Shown: piece after piece, positions 1-8,780 of the stretch
Position numbering within the stretch: position 1 is the first letter of the stretch
Layout: every line of letters begins with the position of its first letter
From: Novosphingobium sp.
GTDB lineage: Bacteria > Pseudomonadota > Alphaproteobacteria > Sphingomonadales > Sphingomonadaceae
DNA length: 64,000 nucleotides
Reading direction: 5' to 3'
NCBI RefSeq assembly: GCF_030699305.1
Contig: NZ_JAUYNB010000037.1
Coordinates: 30,126 to 94,125, forward strand
Translations under genes and position numbers: made by a program
Notes under the pieces: generated by a model
Database searches by the model: none
What the model saw: the letters and a program-made list of their open reading frames with translations, nothing else
What the model was told of the DNA's origin: nothing

Positions 1-1
1 G

Positions 2-403
2 GGCCGCGTCTGGGATGGCGGCACGGCGCGCCAGACCGGGCTGGTCGATGCCTTTGGCGGGTTGGACGATGCCGTGGCCTGGGTGGCCGGGCAGGCCAAG
101 CTGACCGAATGGCACGCGCGCCATTATGGCACCGCCGCCGATCCCTATGCCTCGCTGCTGGAACGGCTGGGCGGCGATGATGAAGCCGGCGGACGGGTGC
201 TGGTGCGTGACTTTGCCGGACTGGCAGCCGAGCGCCAGCAGGTCCAATTCGCGCGGGCCGCCGATCAGCTGGTGCGGCTGATGGGGACGCGCGGGGCGCA
301 GGCCTATTGTCTGGAATGCCCGGTGCCGACGGTCCGCACGGCCGCGCCTGAGCCGCTGTCGCTGCTGCAACGGGCAGCGGTGCTGTTCGGGCTGGCGCCT
401 TAG
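2..403 (+). CDS. sppA: Signal peptide peptidase SppA, C-terminal part (cut by window edge)
   Basis: The frame is open from the window edge and gives the last 133 residues of a protein. The opening stretch GRVWDGGTARQTGLVDAFGG matches the conserved region just after the catalytic Lys/Ser domain of SppA (peptidase S49), where family members read 'GRVWTG..A...GLVD..GG'. SppA is a membrane-anchored serine protease that degrades cleaved signal peptides in the inner membrane. The catalytic Ser and Lys lie upstream of the window, so activity cannot be judged. A 108-base gap follows before tRNA-Leu. Confidence 0.85.
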   Translation, partial: GRVWDGGTARQTGLVDAFGGLDDAVAWVAGQAKLTEWHARHYGTAADPYASLLERLGGDDEAGGRVLVRDFAGLAAERQQVQFARAADQLVRLMGTRGAQAYCLECPVPTVRTAAPEPLSLLQRAAVLFGLAP

Positions 404-511
404 GCACCTTGCGCGCTTGCCCTTTGGCAACCTTGCCACTAAGGGGCGGCGCTTGATTCCGGATTTTTCTGGCCGCAGCCCAGCGGCCGGTGTTTTGGGC
501 TCTCGTCGGCT

Positions 512-596
512 GCGGGCGTGGCGGAACTGGTAGACGCGCTGGTTTTAGGTACCAGTATCGTAAGATGTGGGGGTTCGATTCCCTTCGCCCGCACCA
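512..596 (+). tRNA. tRNA-Leu (anticodon UAG)
   Basis: An 85-nt cloverleaf. The acceptor arm GCGGGCG (512-518) pairs with CGCCCGC (586-592), then discriminator A593 and an encoded CCA at 594-596. The anticodon stem CTGGT/ACCAG (539-543/551-555) encloses the loop TTTAGGT with anticodon TAG at 546-548. The T loop GTTCGATTC is present, and the extended length fits a class II tRNA with a variable arm. It reads CUA and, by wobble, other CUN codons. Confidence 0.97.
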
Positions 597-650
597 GTAT
601 GCCCGGCCATTTCCGGCGGGACGGATGTGATTGAGAAGGCTTCTATTGTC

Positions 651-2198
651 ATGCAGATTGTCGAGACCACCAACGAGGGTTTGAAGCGCGCCTACACGGT
701 GACGATCGCGGCGAGCGCCATCGCCGCCATGATCGAGGGCGAAGTGACCAAGATTGCTCCGCAAGTGCGGATGCCCGGTTTCCGCCCCGGCAAGGTGCCG
801 GCGAATCTGGTCCGGAAGATGCACGGTCCGGCGATCCACCAGGAAGCGCTGAACACCTCGATCCGCGATGCGATGGACAAGCTGGTCGCCGACCACAAGC
901 TGCGCCCCGCCACCCAGCCGGAAGTTGCGCTGGGCGAAGGCTATGAAGAAGGCAAGGACGCCGAACTGACCGTCAGCCTGGAAGTGCTGCCGACCATCGC
1001 CGCGCCCTCGCTCGATGGGCTGAAGCTGGAAAAGCTGACCGTAGCCGTGGCTGACGCCGAAGTGACCGAGCAGCTGGAACGTCTGGCTTCGGGCATGAAG
1101 AACTTCGTCGATGCCAAGAAGGGCAAGAAGGCCGAAACCGGCGATCAGGTCGTGATCGACTTCGTCGGCAAGCTGGACGGCGTGGAATTCGACGGCGGTG
1201 CCGCTCAGGACACCGCGCTGGAACTGGGCGCTGGCCGCTTTATCCCCGGCTTCGAAGAGCAGCTGGTGGGCGCAAAGGCAGGTGAGGAAAAGACCATCAC
1301 CGTGACGTTCCCGGCTGATTATCCGGCGGAAAACCTCAAGGGCAAGGACGCCACGTTCGACATCACCGTCAAGGCGGTGAAGGTTGCCGGCGAAGCCAAG
1401 CTGGACGACGAGTTCGCCAAGAACCTGGGGCTGGAAAGCATGGAGCAGCTCAAGGGCTTGCTGCGCGGCCAGCTTGAACAGGAAACGGCCGGACTGACCC
1501 GCACCCAGATGAAGCGTCAGCTGCTTGACGTGCTGGCCGCCGGTCATGACTTCGAAGTTCCGCCCAGCATGGTCGAAGCCGAATTCGCCCAGATCTGGCA
1601 GCAGCTGCTCCAGGAAGCGCAGAACGAGGAAGACACCGAAGCCGCGCTGAAGGAAATCGAAGCCGAAAAGGCTGATTATCAGTCAATCGCGGTGCGCCGG
1701 GTCCGTCTCGGCCTGCTGCTGTCGGAAATCGGCCAGGCCAACGGCGTGGAAGTGACCGCGCAGGAAATGCAGATGCTGCTGGCGCAGGCCGCGCAGCAGT
1801 ATCGCCCGGAAGACCGCCAGCGCTTTGCCGAATACATCCAGCAGGACCCGCTCGCCGCCGCCCAGCTGCGCGCGCCGCTGTATGAAGACAAGGTCGTCGA
1901 CTTCCTGTTCGACAAGGCCGAAGTCACGGAACGCGAAGTGACCCGCGACGAGTTGCAGGCCGCAATCGAAGCGGAAGACGGTGCGGCTCCCGCTCCGGCC
2001 AAGCCCGCGAAGAAGGCTCCGGCCAAGAAGAAGGCTGACAAGGCCGAAGCTGAAGCCGCTCCGGCTGAAGCCGCTGCCGAAGAAGCCAAGCCCGCCAAGA
2101 AGGCCGCGCCGAAGAAGGCTGCTGCCAAGGCTGAAGGCGACGCTGAAGCCGCTCCGGCGAAGAAGGCTCCCGCCAAGAAGGCTGCGCCGAAGAAGTAA
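651..2198 (+). CDS. tig: Trigger factor, ribosome-associated chaperone and prolyl isomerase, with a Lys/Ala-rich tail
   Basis: 515 residues. Trigger factor binds nascent chains at the ribosomal exit tunnel. The N-terminal ribosome-binding signature GFRPGKVP is at about 43-50. The FKBP-type PPIase domain (about 160-245) includes GDQVVIDFVGKLDG and GAGRFIPGFEEQL, and a helical C-terminal chaperone domain follows. The start at 651 gives MQIVETTNEG, typical of the family; the open frame runs further upstream but into the tRNA. The last ~75 residues are an Ala/Lys/Pro/Glu low-complexity tail (repeated AKKAPAKK-like units) resembling histone H1-like tails and absent from E. coli Tig. It sits upstream of clpP-clpX, as in many bacteria, here with three minus-strand genes between. 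Confidence 0.97.
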   Translation: MQIVETTNEGLKRAYTVTIAASAIAAMIEGEVTKIAPQVRMPGFRPGKVPANLVRKMHGPAIHQEALNTSIRDAMDKLVADHKLRPATQPEVALGEGYEEGKDAELTVSLEVLPTIAAPSLDGLKLEKLTVAVADAEVTEQLERLASGMKNFVDAKKGKKAETGDQVVIDFVGKLDGVEFDGGAAQDTALELGAGRFIPGFEEQLVGAKAGEEKTITVTFPADYPAENLKGKDATFDITVKAVKVAGEAKLDDEFAKNLGLESMEQLKGLLRGQLEQETAGLTRTQMKRQLLDVLAAGHDFEVPPSMVEAEFAQIWQQLLQEAQNEEDTEAALKEIEAEKADYQSIAVRRVRLGLLLSEIGQANGVEVTAQEMQMLLAQAAQQYRPEDRQRFAEYIQQDPLAAAQLRAPLYEDKVVDFLFDKAEVTEREVTRDELQAAIEAEDGAAPAPAKPAKKAPAKKKADKAEAEAAPAEAAAEEAKPAKKAAPKKAAAKAEGDAEAAPAKKAPAKKAAPKK

Positions 2199-2229
2199 GC
2201 TTCCGGCCATTCGGCCGAACGAACAAGCG

Positions 2230-2265
2230 AACGGCCTGGCGCGGGTTACCCTGCGCCAGGCCGTT
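2230..2265. terminator. Hairpin between convergent tig and the DUF2892 gene
   Basis: A 13-bp perfect stem AACGGCCTGGCGC/GCGCCAGGCCGTT around a 10-base loop, just after the tig stop and ahead of the end of the opposing gene. No T-tract follows on the plus side, so it may act as a weak bidirectional terminator or an mRNA 3' end stabiliser. Confidence 0.55.
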
Positions 2266-2301
2266 CTGCTGTGCCGGTGCGACCCAGGGCGCCCCTCCGG
2301 A

Positions 2302-2487
2302 TCAGCGGACCTTGCAGGTGTTGATCCCGAAGATCGCATAGGCCGGGCAAACGCCGATCAGCCCGGTCAGCAGTGGCACCACGCCAACCCAGCCCCATGC
2401 GGTGACGCCGGACAGCGCCATGCCGATCAGGAAAATGCCGAGGAAAATCCGCACTGCGCGGTCGATGGAGCCTTCGTTGCGAGCCAT
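2302..2487 (-). CDS. DUF2892 (YgaP-type) small inner-membrane protein
   Basis: 61 residues starting MARNEGSIDRAVRIFLGI. The MxxNEGxxDRxxR start followed by two hydrophobic hairpin segments (GIFLIGMALSG and WVGVVPLLTGLIGVCPAYAI) and ending near GINTCKVR is the DUF2892 pattern. This is the transmembrane domain also found at the C-terminus of the rhodanese YgaP. The ATG at 2487 is favoured over upstream starts by an AGAAGGG ribosome site eight bases before it. It is the last gene of an apparent operon behind the Crp-like regulator. DUF2892 genes often accompany Crp/ArsR regulators and sulfur handling, but its function here is unknown. Confidence 0.85.
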   Translation of the reverse strand: MARNEGSIDRAVRIFLGIFLIGMALSGVTAWGWVGVVPLLTGLIGVCPAYAIFGINTCKVR

Positions 2488-2577
2488 GGTGTTCACCCTT
2501 CTTGAATTGCGACACGGTGGTTGTGGCATGGCCGGGCGGCGGTGTCGGTGACATAGTCACACAGCGCGAAATATATT

Positions 2578-3165
2578 TCAGTCGGCCAGATGGGCGAGGT
2601 CTTGCAGGCGCGGGCGATTGCGCAGCGCGATATGGCCGCGGGTGATCTCGATCAGGCCGTCGCGCTGGAACGCCCCCAACTGGCGGCTGATGACCGCGCG
2701 GGCAGAGCCGATCTCGGTTGCCAGCGCTTCGTGGGTGGCATCGATCATCATGCTGTCGCCCGCCATCCGCAGCAGTGCGCGGGCCAGCCGTTCGGTCACG
2801 CTGGACAGGGCAACGTCTTCCACCAGCCGCTCCAGATCGGCAAAGCGGGCGGCGACGGCGGTGAACAGGTGTTCGCGGAACGGGCTGTCCTCCGCCACCC
2901 GGCGGCGAAACTCGCCCGCCGGGATCACTTCCAGTTCCAGGTCAGTTTCGGCCACCCCTTCAGCAGAATAGCGGGTGTGATTGACCAGACAGCCAAAGGT
3001 TTGCAGGCAGATCTCACCCGGCCGGACGCGATAGAGCACGATCTCCCGGCCATTTTCAGCGGTCAGCGATACTTTGACCGAACCGGCGTGGACCAGCACG
3101 AACCCGGCGCATTCCGCCTCTGGCCGGAACAGCACCGTGCCTTGCGGGATGCGCAGTGCGCTCAT
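2578..3165 (-). CDS. Crp/Fnr-family transcriptional regulator (no Fe-S cysteines)
   Basis: 195 residues. A shortened cyclic-nucleotide-type beta-barrel (about 1-85, with AGSVKVSLTAENGREIVLYRV), a dimerisation helix (about 100-120) and a winged HTH (about 145-190, with LATEIGSARAVISRQLGAF) make this a Crp/Fnr family member. The N-terminal Cys cluster of FNR is absent, so oxygen sensing through a 4Fe-4S cluster is not expected. The ATG overlaps the stop of the upstream amidase gene by four bases (ATGA), implying coupled translation. The DUF2892 gene lies 90 bases downstream. Effector and targets cannot be inferred. Confidence 0.88.
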   Translation of the reverse strand: MSALRIPQGTVLFRPEAECAGFVLVHAGSVKVSLTAENGREIVLYRVRPGEICLQTFGCLVNHTRYSAEGVAETDLELEVIPAGEFRRRVAEDSPFREHLFTAVAARFADLERLVEDVALSSVTERLARALLRMAGDSMMIDATHEALATEIGSARAVISRQLGAFQRDGLIEITRGHIALRNRPRLQDLAHLAD

Positions 3166-4658
3166 TCACCCCACCGTTTCAAGGTGGCGACCGGAATGGC
3201 GGCGGTGCGCGCGCGTTCATAGGCGGCGCCGGCGTGGAGCACGGCCTTGTCCTGCCACTGCGCCCCCATGATCGACAGGCCCACCGGCATCCCTTCAACG
3301 GCCCCCATCGGCACCGAAAGGTGCGGATAGCCGGCCACTGCGGCCAGCGAACCGGCCCCGATGCCCGGCAGGGCACTGGCGCGGGTGACATAGTCGATCG
3401 GCCAGGCCGGGCCTTCGGTCGGCGTGACCAGCAGCGTCACCTGATGCTGGGCCAGCAGCTTGTCGATCCCGTCCTTGCCCGCCAGCCGCAGCGAATTTTC
3501 GCGCGCCTTGGCATAGGCCGCCCGGTCCGTCAGCTTGTCCGATCGTTCAAACGTTTCCTGCCCGAACCAGCGCAGTTCGGTGGCGGCATTGGCGGTGTTG
3601 AACGCGATCACGTCGGCCAGCGAACGCACCGGCGGATTGCCCGGCAGCCCCGCCAGATAGGCCGTCAGATCGTGCTTGAGTTCATAAAACAGCACCAGCC
3701 CTTCATCGCGGAACAGGGCGTTGTCCCATTCAAACGGCACCTCGACCAGCACCGCCCCGGCGGCGGTCAGGTCCGCCAGCGCAGAATCGAACACCGCCAG
3801 CACCCGCGCGTCGTTACCGGCCTGTTTGCGCAGCACCCCGATCCGCACGCCCGCCAGACTGGCAGCCTCGATCCCGGCGGCAAAATCCCCGGCATGCAGG
3901 TCCGCGCGGGCGGTGGCGGGATCAAGCGGATCGGACCCGGCCATGGCGCTGACCAGCAGCGCGGCGTCCCGGACCGTGGTGGTCATCGGCCCAGGCGTGT
4001 CCTGGCTGTGGCTGATCGGCACGATATGGGTGCGGCTGATCAGGCCGACGGTGGGCTTGAACCCGACGATCCCGTGGACGCTGGCAGGGCAGGTGATCGA
4101 ACCGTCGGTTTCGGTCCCGATTGCGGCCCACGCCATCCCCGCCGCAATCGCCGCGCCGCTGCCGCTGGATGATCCGCACGGGTTGCGGTCAATCGCATGG
4201 GGGTTGCGGGTCTGCCCGCCGACCGCGCTCCACCCCGATTGCGAATTGGGGGAGCGGATGTTGGCCCATTCGGACAAGTTGGTCTTGCCCAGGATCACCA
4301 CGCCCCGTTCGCGCAGCCGCGCGACCAGCGGCGCATCGCGCCCGGTCACGTTGTCCTTCAGTGCCAGTGAGCCAGCAGTGGTGGGCATCGGATCGGCGGT
4401 TTCGATGTTGTCCTTGAACAAGACCGCCTTGCCCGCCAGCGCTCCGGCCATGCCTTGCGCGATCTGCGCCTGTTTCAGGGCGTCGGGGTTGATCGCGATG
4501 ACCGCGCCAATCGCCGGGCCGGTGTCATCCACCGCCTCGATCCGCTGGAGATAGGCTGAAACCTGCCCGGTGGGCGTGGACAGATCGCTGCGCGGTACCA
4601 CCGGCAGCGCCGCGCAGCCGGACAACACAGCCAGCAACGGCAGGATATGATAACGCAT
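3162..4658 (-). CDS. Amidase-signature family hydrolase, predicted lipoprotein or secreted
   Basis: 498 residues. The Ser-cisSer-Lys hydrolase fold of the amidase signature family is visible: catalytic Lys at K82 (AVLFKDNIET), the Gly/Ser loop NPCGSSSGSG with the cis-Ser at about 163-165, and the nucleophile Ser at about 187 in ETDGSITCPASVHG. The N-terminus MRYHILPLLAVLSGCAALP is a signal sequence with a lipobox-like LSGC, so the enzyme probably acts in the periplasm. Family members hydrolyse amides ranging from Glu-tRNA(Gln) to peptide amides. The export signal argues against GatA. First gene of an apparent operon with the Crp-like regulator and DUF2892. Confidence 0.88.
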   Translation of the reverse strand: MRYHILPLLAVLSGCAALPVVPRSDLSTPTGQVSAYLQRIEAVDDTGPAIGAVIAINPDALKQAQIAQGMAGALAGKAVLFKDNIETADPMPTTAGSLALKDNVTGRDAPLVARLRERGVVILGKTNLSEWANIRSPNSQSGWSAVGGQTRNPHAIDRNPCGSSSGSGAAIAAGMAWAAIGTETDGSITCPASVHGIVGFKPTVGLISRTHIVPISHSQDTPGPMTTTVRDAALLVSAMAGSDPLDPATARADLHAGDFAAGIEAASLAGVRIGVLRKQAGNDARVLAVFDSALADLTAAGAVLVEVPFEWDNALFRDEGLVLFYELKHDLTAYLAGLPGNPPVRSLADVIAFNTANAATELRWFGQETFERSDKLTDRAAYAKARENSLRLAGKDGIDKLLAQHQVTLLVTPTEGPAWPIDYVTRASALPGIGAGSLAAVAGYPHLSVPMGAVEGMPVGLSIMGAQWQDKAVLHAGAAYERARTAAIPVATLKRWGE

Positions 4659-4829
4659 CGGACGCCCCCTTGTCTGGGGTGCAGGCTAGTTTGCCGTCGG
4701 CGCGGTGTCGAGCAGTCGATTGGACGATCTCCGCCCGGTCAGCCGGGAACCGCGTGAGACAATCGGTTAACGCCCTTGAACATCGGCGCGACAGGGACGA
4801 CATAGGCAGGCCAATCAACGAGGAAACCC

Positions 4830-5522
4830 ATGATCGATCTGTTCGGTTCGCCCAGCGCCCAAGGCAAGTTCACCCGCGACCCCATTACCGGTGCGCTCAT
4901 CCCGATGGTGGTCGAACAGTCCAGCCGCGGCGAACGTAGCTTTGACATCTATTCGCGCCTGCTGCGTGAACGGATCATTTTCGTGACCGGTGAGGTCGAG
5001 GACCATATGGCCTCGGTCATCGTCGCGCAGTTGCTGTTCCTGGAATCGGAAAATCCTAGCAAGGATATTTCGATGTACATCAACTCGCCGGGCGGCGTCG
5101 TCACGGCGGGTCTGGCGATCCATGACACGATGCAATACATCCGCCCGCGCGTGTCGACCGTGTGCATCGGTCAGGCCTGTTCGATGGGCAGCTTCCTGCT
5201 GGCGGCAGGCGAACCGGGGATGCGCATTGCGCTGCCGCAGGCGCGGATCATGATCCACCAGCCGTCTGGCGGCGCGCGCGGCATGGCCAGCGACATCGAA
5301 ATCCAGGCCCGCGAAATCCTGCGGCTGCGCAAGCGGCTGAACGAGCTTTATGCCAAGTATACCGGCAAGGGCCTGGAAGAGATCGAAGCCGCCGTGGACC
5401 GCGACAACTGGCTCGACGCGAACGAGGCGCTGGCGTTTGGTCTGGTCGACAAGGTGTTTGAAGCACGTCCGGATAGCGATGCGGTGGGCATCCAGTCTGG
5501 CACGGGCGGCGCGCCGGACTGA
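4830..5522 (+). CDS. clpP: ATP-dependent Clp protease, proteolytic subunit
   Basis: 230 residues. The serine protease core of the ClpXP/ClpAP complex in the cytosol. The catalytic triad is visible: S118 in [10 protein letters not shown]143 in MIHQPSGGA and D192 in DRDNW. The N-terminal [20 protein letters not shown] is the usual axial-loop and start region. It lies 160 bases before clpX, the standard arrangement, and the two probably share a transcript. In Caulobacter, ClpXP degrades CtrA and other cell-cycle proteins, and the chpT gene lies further along this window. Confidence 0.98.
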   Translation: MIDLFGSPSAQGKFTRDPITGALIPMVVEQSSRGERSFDIYSRLLRERIIFVTGEVEDHMASVIVAQLLFLESENPSKDISMYINSPGGVVTAGLAIHDTMQYIRPRVSTVCIGQACSMGSFLLAAGEPGMRIALPQARIMIHQPSGGARGMASDIEIQAREILRLRKRLNELYAKYTGKGLEEIEAAVDRDNWLDANEALAFGLVDKVFEARPDSDAVGIQSGTGGAPD

Positions 5523-5682
5523 ACCGAGCGGTAACCCCGACGCGGCACGGTAACGATTCGTCCACCGTGCCGCTTCAGGTGACCGCAATATGACACGCGC
5601 TACGGCGCAGGATTGAAAATTGAACGCGCCGGGCTACACTCCGGGGCGAGTCCCTTCCGGGCGAGGGGCATTAGGAAAGCGC

Positions 5683-6939
5683 ATGACCAAACTGACCGGA
5701 TCTGACGCCAAGAGCACGCTGTATTGCAGCTTCTGCGGCAAATCGCAGCACGAAGTGCGCAAGCTGATTGCCGGCCCGACGGTGTTCATCTGTGATGAAT
5801 GCGTTGAACTGTGCAACGACATCATCCGCGAAGAGACCAAAGCGGGCATCGCCGGCAAGAAGGACGGCGGCGTTCCCACCCCGATGGACATCTTCGAAAC
5901 ACTGAACGATTACGTGATCGGGCAGGACCGGGCGAAGCGCGTGCTGTCGGTGGCGGTGCACAACCACTACAAGCGCCTCAAGCACAGCGGCAAGGGCGGC
6001 GAAGTTGAACTGTCGAAGTCCAACATCCTGCTGGTCGGGCCGACCGGGTGCGGCAAGACGCTGCTGGCGCAGACCCTGGCCAAGACGTTCGACGTGCCCT
6101 TCACGATGGCCGACGCCACGACGCTGACCGAAGCGGGCTATGTCGGCGAAGATGTCGAAAACATCATCCTCAAGCTGCTCCAGGCCAGCGACTACAACGT
6201 CGAGAAGGCGCAGCACGGGATCGTCTATATCGACGAGATCGACAAGATCAGCCGCAAGGCGGAAAACCCCAGCATCACCCGCGACGTGTCGGGCGAAGGC
6301 GTGCAGCAGGCCCTGCTCAAGCTGATGGAAGGCACCACCGCCAGCGTGCCTCCGCAGGGCGGGCGCAAGCATCCGCAGCAGGAGTTCCTGCAAGTGGACA
6401 CCACCAACATCCTGTTCATCTGCGGCGGGGCGTTTGCGGGGCTGGAAAAGATCATCTCCGACCGGCTGCAAAAGCGCTCGATCGGGTTCGGCGCGCATGT
6501 GGCCGATCCGGAAAAGCGCAAAGTCGGCGAACTGCTGCAAAAGGCTGAGCCGGAAGATCTGCTGAAGTTCGGCCTGATCCCCGAATTCGTCGGCCGTCTG
6601 CCGGTGATCGCCACGCTGGAAGACCTCGACATCGAGGCGCTGGTCCAGATCCTGCGCGAACCGAAGAACGCGCTGATCAAGCAATATGCCAAGCTGTTCG
6701 AACTGGAAGACGTCACGCTGACGTTTACCGACGACGCGCTGGAAGCGATCGCGAAAAAGGCGATCGACCGGAAAACCGGCGCACGCGGGCTGCGCTCGAT
6801 CGTCGAAGGGCTGCTGCTCGACACGATGTTCGATATCCCGACCGAAACGGACATCGCCGAAGTGGTGGTGGACAAGGACGTGGTCGAAGGGCGCAAGGAG
6901 CCGATCCGCGTGGTGAAGGCCCAGGAAGAGGCGGCTTGA
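5683..6939 (+). CDS. clpX: ATP-dependent Clp protease, ATP-binding subunit ClpX
   Basis: 418 residues. The AAA+ unfoldase that feeds ClpP. The N-terminal zinc-binding domain uses C15/C18/C37/C40 (CSFC and CDEC). Walker A GPTGCGKT is at 119-126 and Walker B VYIDEID at 181-187. The ClpP-docking loop RSIGFGAHV and the sensor-2 region [12 protein letters not shown] are also present. The ATG at 5683 follows AGGAAAG and gives the family-standard N-terminus MTKLTGSD. The frame continues upstream to 5620, but that extension is not family-like. Confidence 0.98.
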   Translation: MTKLTGSDAKSTLYCSFCGKSQHEVRKLIAGPTVFICDECVELCNDIIREETKAGIAGKKDGGVPTPMDIFETLNDYVIGQDRAKRVLSVAVHNHYKRLKHSGKGGEVELSKSNILLVGPTGCGKTLLAQTLAKTFDVPFTMADATTLTEAGYVGEDVENIILKLLQASDYNVEKAQHGIVYIDEIDKISRKAENPSITRDVSGEGVQQALLKLMEGTTASVPPQGGRKHPQQEFLQVDTTNILFICGGAFAGLEKIISDRLQKRSIGFGAHVADPEKRKVGELLQKAEPEDLLKFGLIPEFVGRLPVIATLEDLDIEALVQILREPKNALIKQYAKLFELEDVTLTFTDDALEAIAKKAIDRKTGARGLRSIVEGLLLDTMFDIPTETDIAEVVVDKDVVEGRKEPIRVVKAQEEAA

Positions 6940-6948
6940 CGCCGCCTC
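6928..6948. terminator. Short hairpin at the 3' end of clpX
   Basis: An 8-bp stem GAGGCGGC/GCCGCCTC with a five-base loop, spanning the clpX stop codon and facing a convergent gene. There is no clear T-run, so efficiency is uncertain. Confidence 0.4.
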
Positions 6949-6985
6949 GACCGTCCACGGCGGCCACCCGCTAAAACCCGGCGCT

Positions 6986-7471
6986 TCAGTTTTTCTGGCT
7001 GAACATCACTTCGCCGTCACGCTTGACGATCATTTCGGTCTGCTTGCTGCGCCACAGCAGCCATGTTTCACCCTGCCGGACCCAGGTGTCGGTCGACGTG
7101 ACTTCCAGTTCCATTTTGGCATCGCTGCCGGGGCGGGTCATCCCGGCGCTCAGCTTCTGCTCGACCGTGGCGAGCGGGCCATTGACCGTGGCGGCCAGAA
7201 CTTCGGTGGCGAACGAGGGCGATGCGCCGCCCGGCATCCGGCCTGTGCGTTCCAGCATGGCATCGGCGTTCTGCACTTCGCCGCGAATATCGGTCAACTC
7301 GTATCCCGGCGCCAGGATCGCGCGGGCGGTGGCCGTGTCCTTCGCCTGAAGCGCGGTGCGCAGTTCAGTATAGCGGGCCTGGAACAGGGGCTTGTGGTCA
7401 TCCTGAGCAAGAGCGGGGGCGGTGATGGCAACCGTGGCAAGGCCGGCGGCCAGCCAGAAACGTGAAGTCAT
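6986..7471 (-). CDS. Secreted NTF2-like (SnoaL/DUF4440-type) protein
   Basis: 161 residues. The signal peptide [22 protein letters not shown] precedes the mature protein. The remaining ~135 residues show the cone-shaped NTF2-like pattern: a helical start ([24 protein letters not shown]), the phrase [11 protein letters not shown], and paired C-terminal strands ending in [17 protein letters not shown]. Such domains bind small hydrophobic ligands or act as isomerases or scaffolds; no catalytic residue can be assigned. The start at 7471 has AAGGA seven bases upstream and gives a clean signal peptide. It follows the CDF exporter gene by 26 bases, so the two may be co-transcribed. Confidence 0.75.
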   Translation of the reverse strand: MTSRFWLAAGLATVAITAPALAQDDHKPLFQARYTELRTALQAKDTATARAILAPGYELTDIRGEVQNADAMLERTGRMPGGASPSFATEVLAATVNGPLATVEQKLSAGMTRPGSDAKMELEVTSTDTWVRQGETWLLWRSKQTEMIVKRDGEVMFSQKN

Positions 7472-7497
7472 TCCAGGATCCTTATGCAACCTTCCGG

Positions 7498-8451
7498 CTA
7501 ATGTGGGTGGTGGCGGACCAATGCGCAATCGGCGGCGCTGCATTCGATCTGGATCGTCGCGTGATCGATCCGGTGACCGTGCGCCAGCACTTCACCCAGT
7601 TCGCGCAGGAACGCATCGCCGGGATGGCCACCCGGCATCACGAGGTGCGCGGTCAGCGCGGTTTCGGTCGTGCTCATCGGCCAGATGTGCAGATCGTGCA
7701 GCGCGGTCACACCGGGTTGTTCCAGCAGGACCGCGCGCACCGCCGCTTCATCGATGTGGCGCGGTACCGCCAGCAGGCCCATGCGGACCGCATCGCGCAG
7801 CAAATCCCAGCTGGTCCAGCCCAGCCCGACGGTGATGATCAGGCTGGCCACCGGGTCGATCCAGCTCAGTCCCGTCAGCAGGATCGCGAGGCCGGCAAAC
7901 ACCACGCTGGCCGAAACCACTGCGTCGGCCAGCAGGTGCAGGAACGCCGCGCGCAAGTTCAGGTCGCCCTTGCTGCCGCGCATGAACAGCAGCGCAGAAC
8001 CCAGGTTGATCGCGATGCCCACGGCCGCCACGATCATCATGATCCCGCCCGCCACCGGTTGCGGATCGAACAGCCGGCGGAGCGTTTCGACCAGCACCGC
8101 GCCCAGCGCAAACCACAGCAGCGCCGCATTGGCGATCGCCGCGAGGATCGAGGTGTTCTTGAAGCCGTAAGTATAGCGCTCAGGCGCAGGCCGCGCCGCC
8201 AGGACGCTGGCCCCCCACGCCAGCAGCAGCGACAGGACATCGCCCAGGTTGTGTCCGGCGTCCGCCAGCAACGCGGTCGATCCGCTGATGTATCCGGCAA
8301 TGACTTCGGCCACCACGAACGCGGCATTCAGCGTCACCGCGATGGCGAACGCGGGGCCGTGATTGCCGGGCGGCGGGTGGTGGTGATGGCCTAGCCCCGG
8401 CACGGATGCGTGCGGATTGTCATCCGCGTGGTGATGGTGGATCGCAGCCAA
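7498..8451 (-). CDS. Cation diffusion facilitator (zinc/cadmium-type exporter)
   Basis: 317 residues from a TTG start. An inner-membrane metal/proton antiporter exporting divalent cations. The His-rich N-terminus (HHHH near 5-8 and again near 22-25) is typical of the CzcD/ZitB branch. Six membrane segments carry the metal-site motifs ADAGHNLGD (TM2) and HLLADAVVS (TM5). The C-terminal cytosolic domain has VTALHDLHIWPMS. No ATG lies in the N-terminal region. TTG at 8451 is chosen because GAAGGGG sits six bases upstream; an earlier TTG at 8499 lacks a ribosome site. The specific metal is inferred from the subfamily only. Confidence 0.9.
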   Translation of the reverse strand: MAAIHHHHADDNPHASVPGLGHHHHPPPGNHGPAFAIAVTLNAAFVVAEVIAGYISGSTALLADAGHNLGDVLSLLLAWGASVLAARPAPERYTYGFKNTSILAAIANAALLWFALGAVLVETLRRLFDPQPVAGGIMMIVAAVGIAINLGSALLFMRGSKGDLNLRAAFLHLLADAVVSASVVFAGLAILLTGLSWIDPVASLIITVGLGWTSWDLLRDAVRMGLLAVPRHIDEAAVRAVLLEQPGVTALHDLHIWPMSTTETALTAHLVMPGGHPGDAFLRELGEVLAHGHRIDHATIQIECSAADCALVRHHPH

Positions 8452-8780
8452 GTTAAGCCCCTTCGCCGCCAGCGTTGCACAAATACCGCAGTGCAGCAAG
8501 AATCGTCGCGAGCGGCACTTGCCCCGCAGTTTGGAAAAGCACGGATCGGACTGCCTTTGCGCACGATCATTACGTCATGCAGGCGTGTCGCGAAATGACG
8601 TTTCAGGATTGCCGAATTTCCCGCCAATCCGGGGGTCGTGGTCGTCACATAACTGTAACATTGGGGGTGTCTAGCCACCCCGCAGCGCCTGTATGAGCGT
8701 CGCCAGACCGCGCCTATCTGCGATTCGCGGAGCGGCTGTCCTGCCAGTTTCAGTGTTCCATAACAGGGATTTACCTCGCC
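8452..8780. other. Intergenic region between the CDF gene and the TonB-receptor gene
   Basis: About 330 bases between divergent genes. No convincing protein or RNA gene was seen. The only recognisable element is the PhoB-box-like repeat listed separately. The stretch just before the receptor ATG shows no strong Shine-Dalgarno sequence. Confidence 0.5.
8642..8659 (+). promoter_or_regulatory. Possible PhoB box upstream of the TonB receptor
   Basis: Two half-sites TCGTCAC and CTGTAAC separated by four bases (ATAA), giving an 11-bp period. This resembles the Pho-box arrangement of two CTGTCAT-like heptamers. It lies about 120 bases before the receptor start. The match is imperfect and untested, so it is only a candidate. 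Confidence 0.3.

Noticed and set aside
1981..2176. The repetitive 3' end of tig considered as a DNA tandem repeat
   Set aside because: The repeats are degenerate at DNA level and explained by a Lys/Ala/Pro coding tail; no exact unit repeats in tandem.
4775..4803. CTTGAA with a possible -10 (GACATA) 17 bases on, as a sigma-32 promoter for clpP
   Set aside because: The -35 half fits but the -10 does not match the alphaproteobacterial RpoH consensus; too weak to list as a feature.
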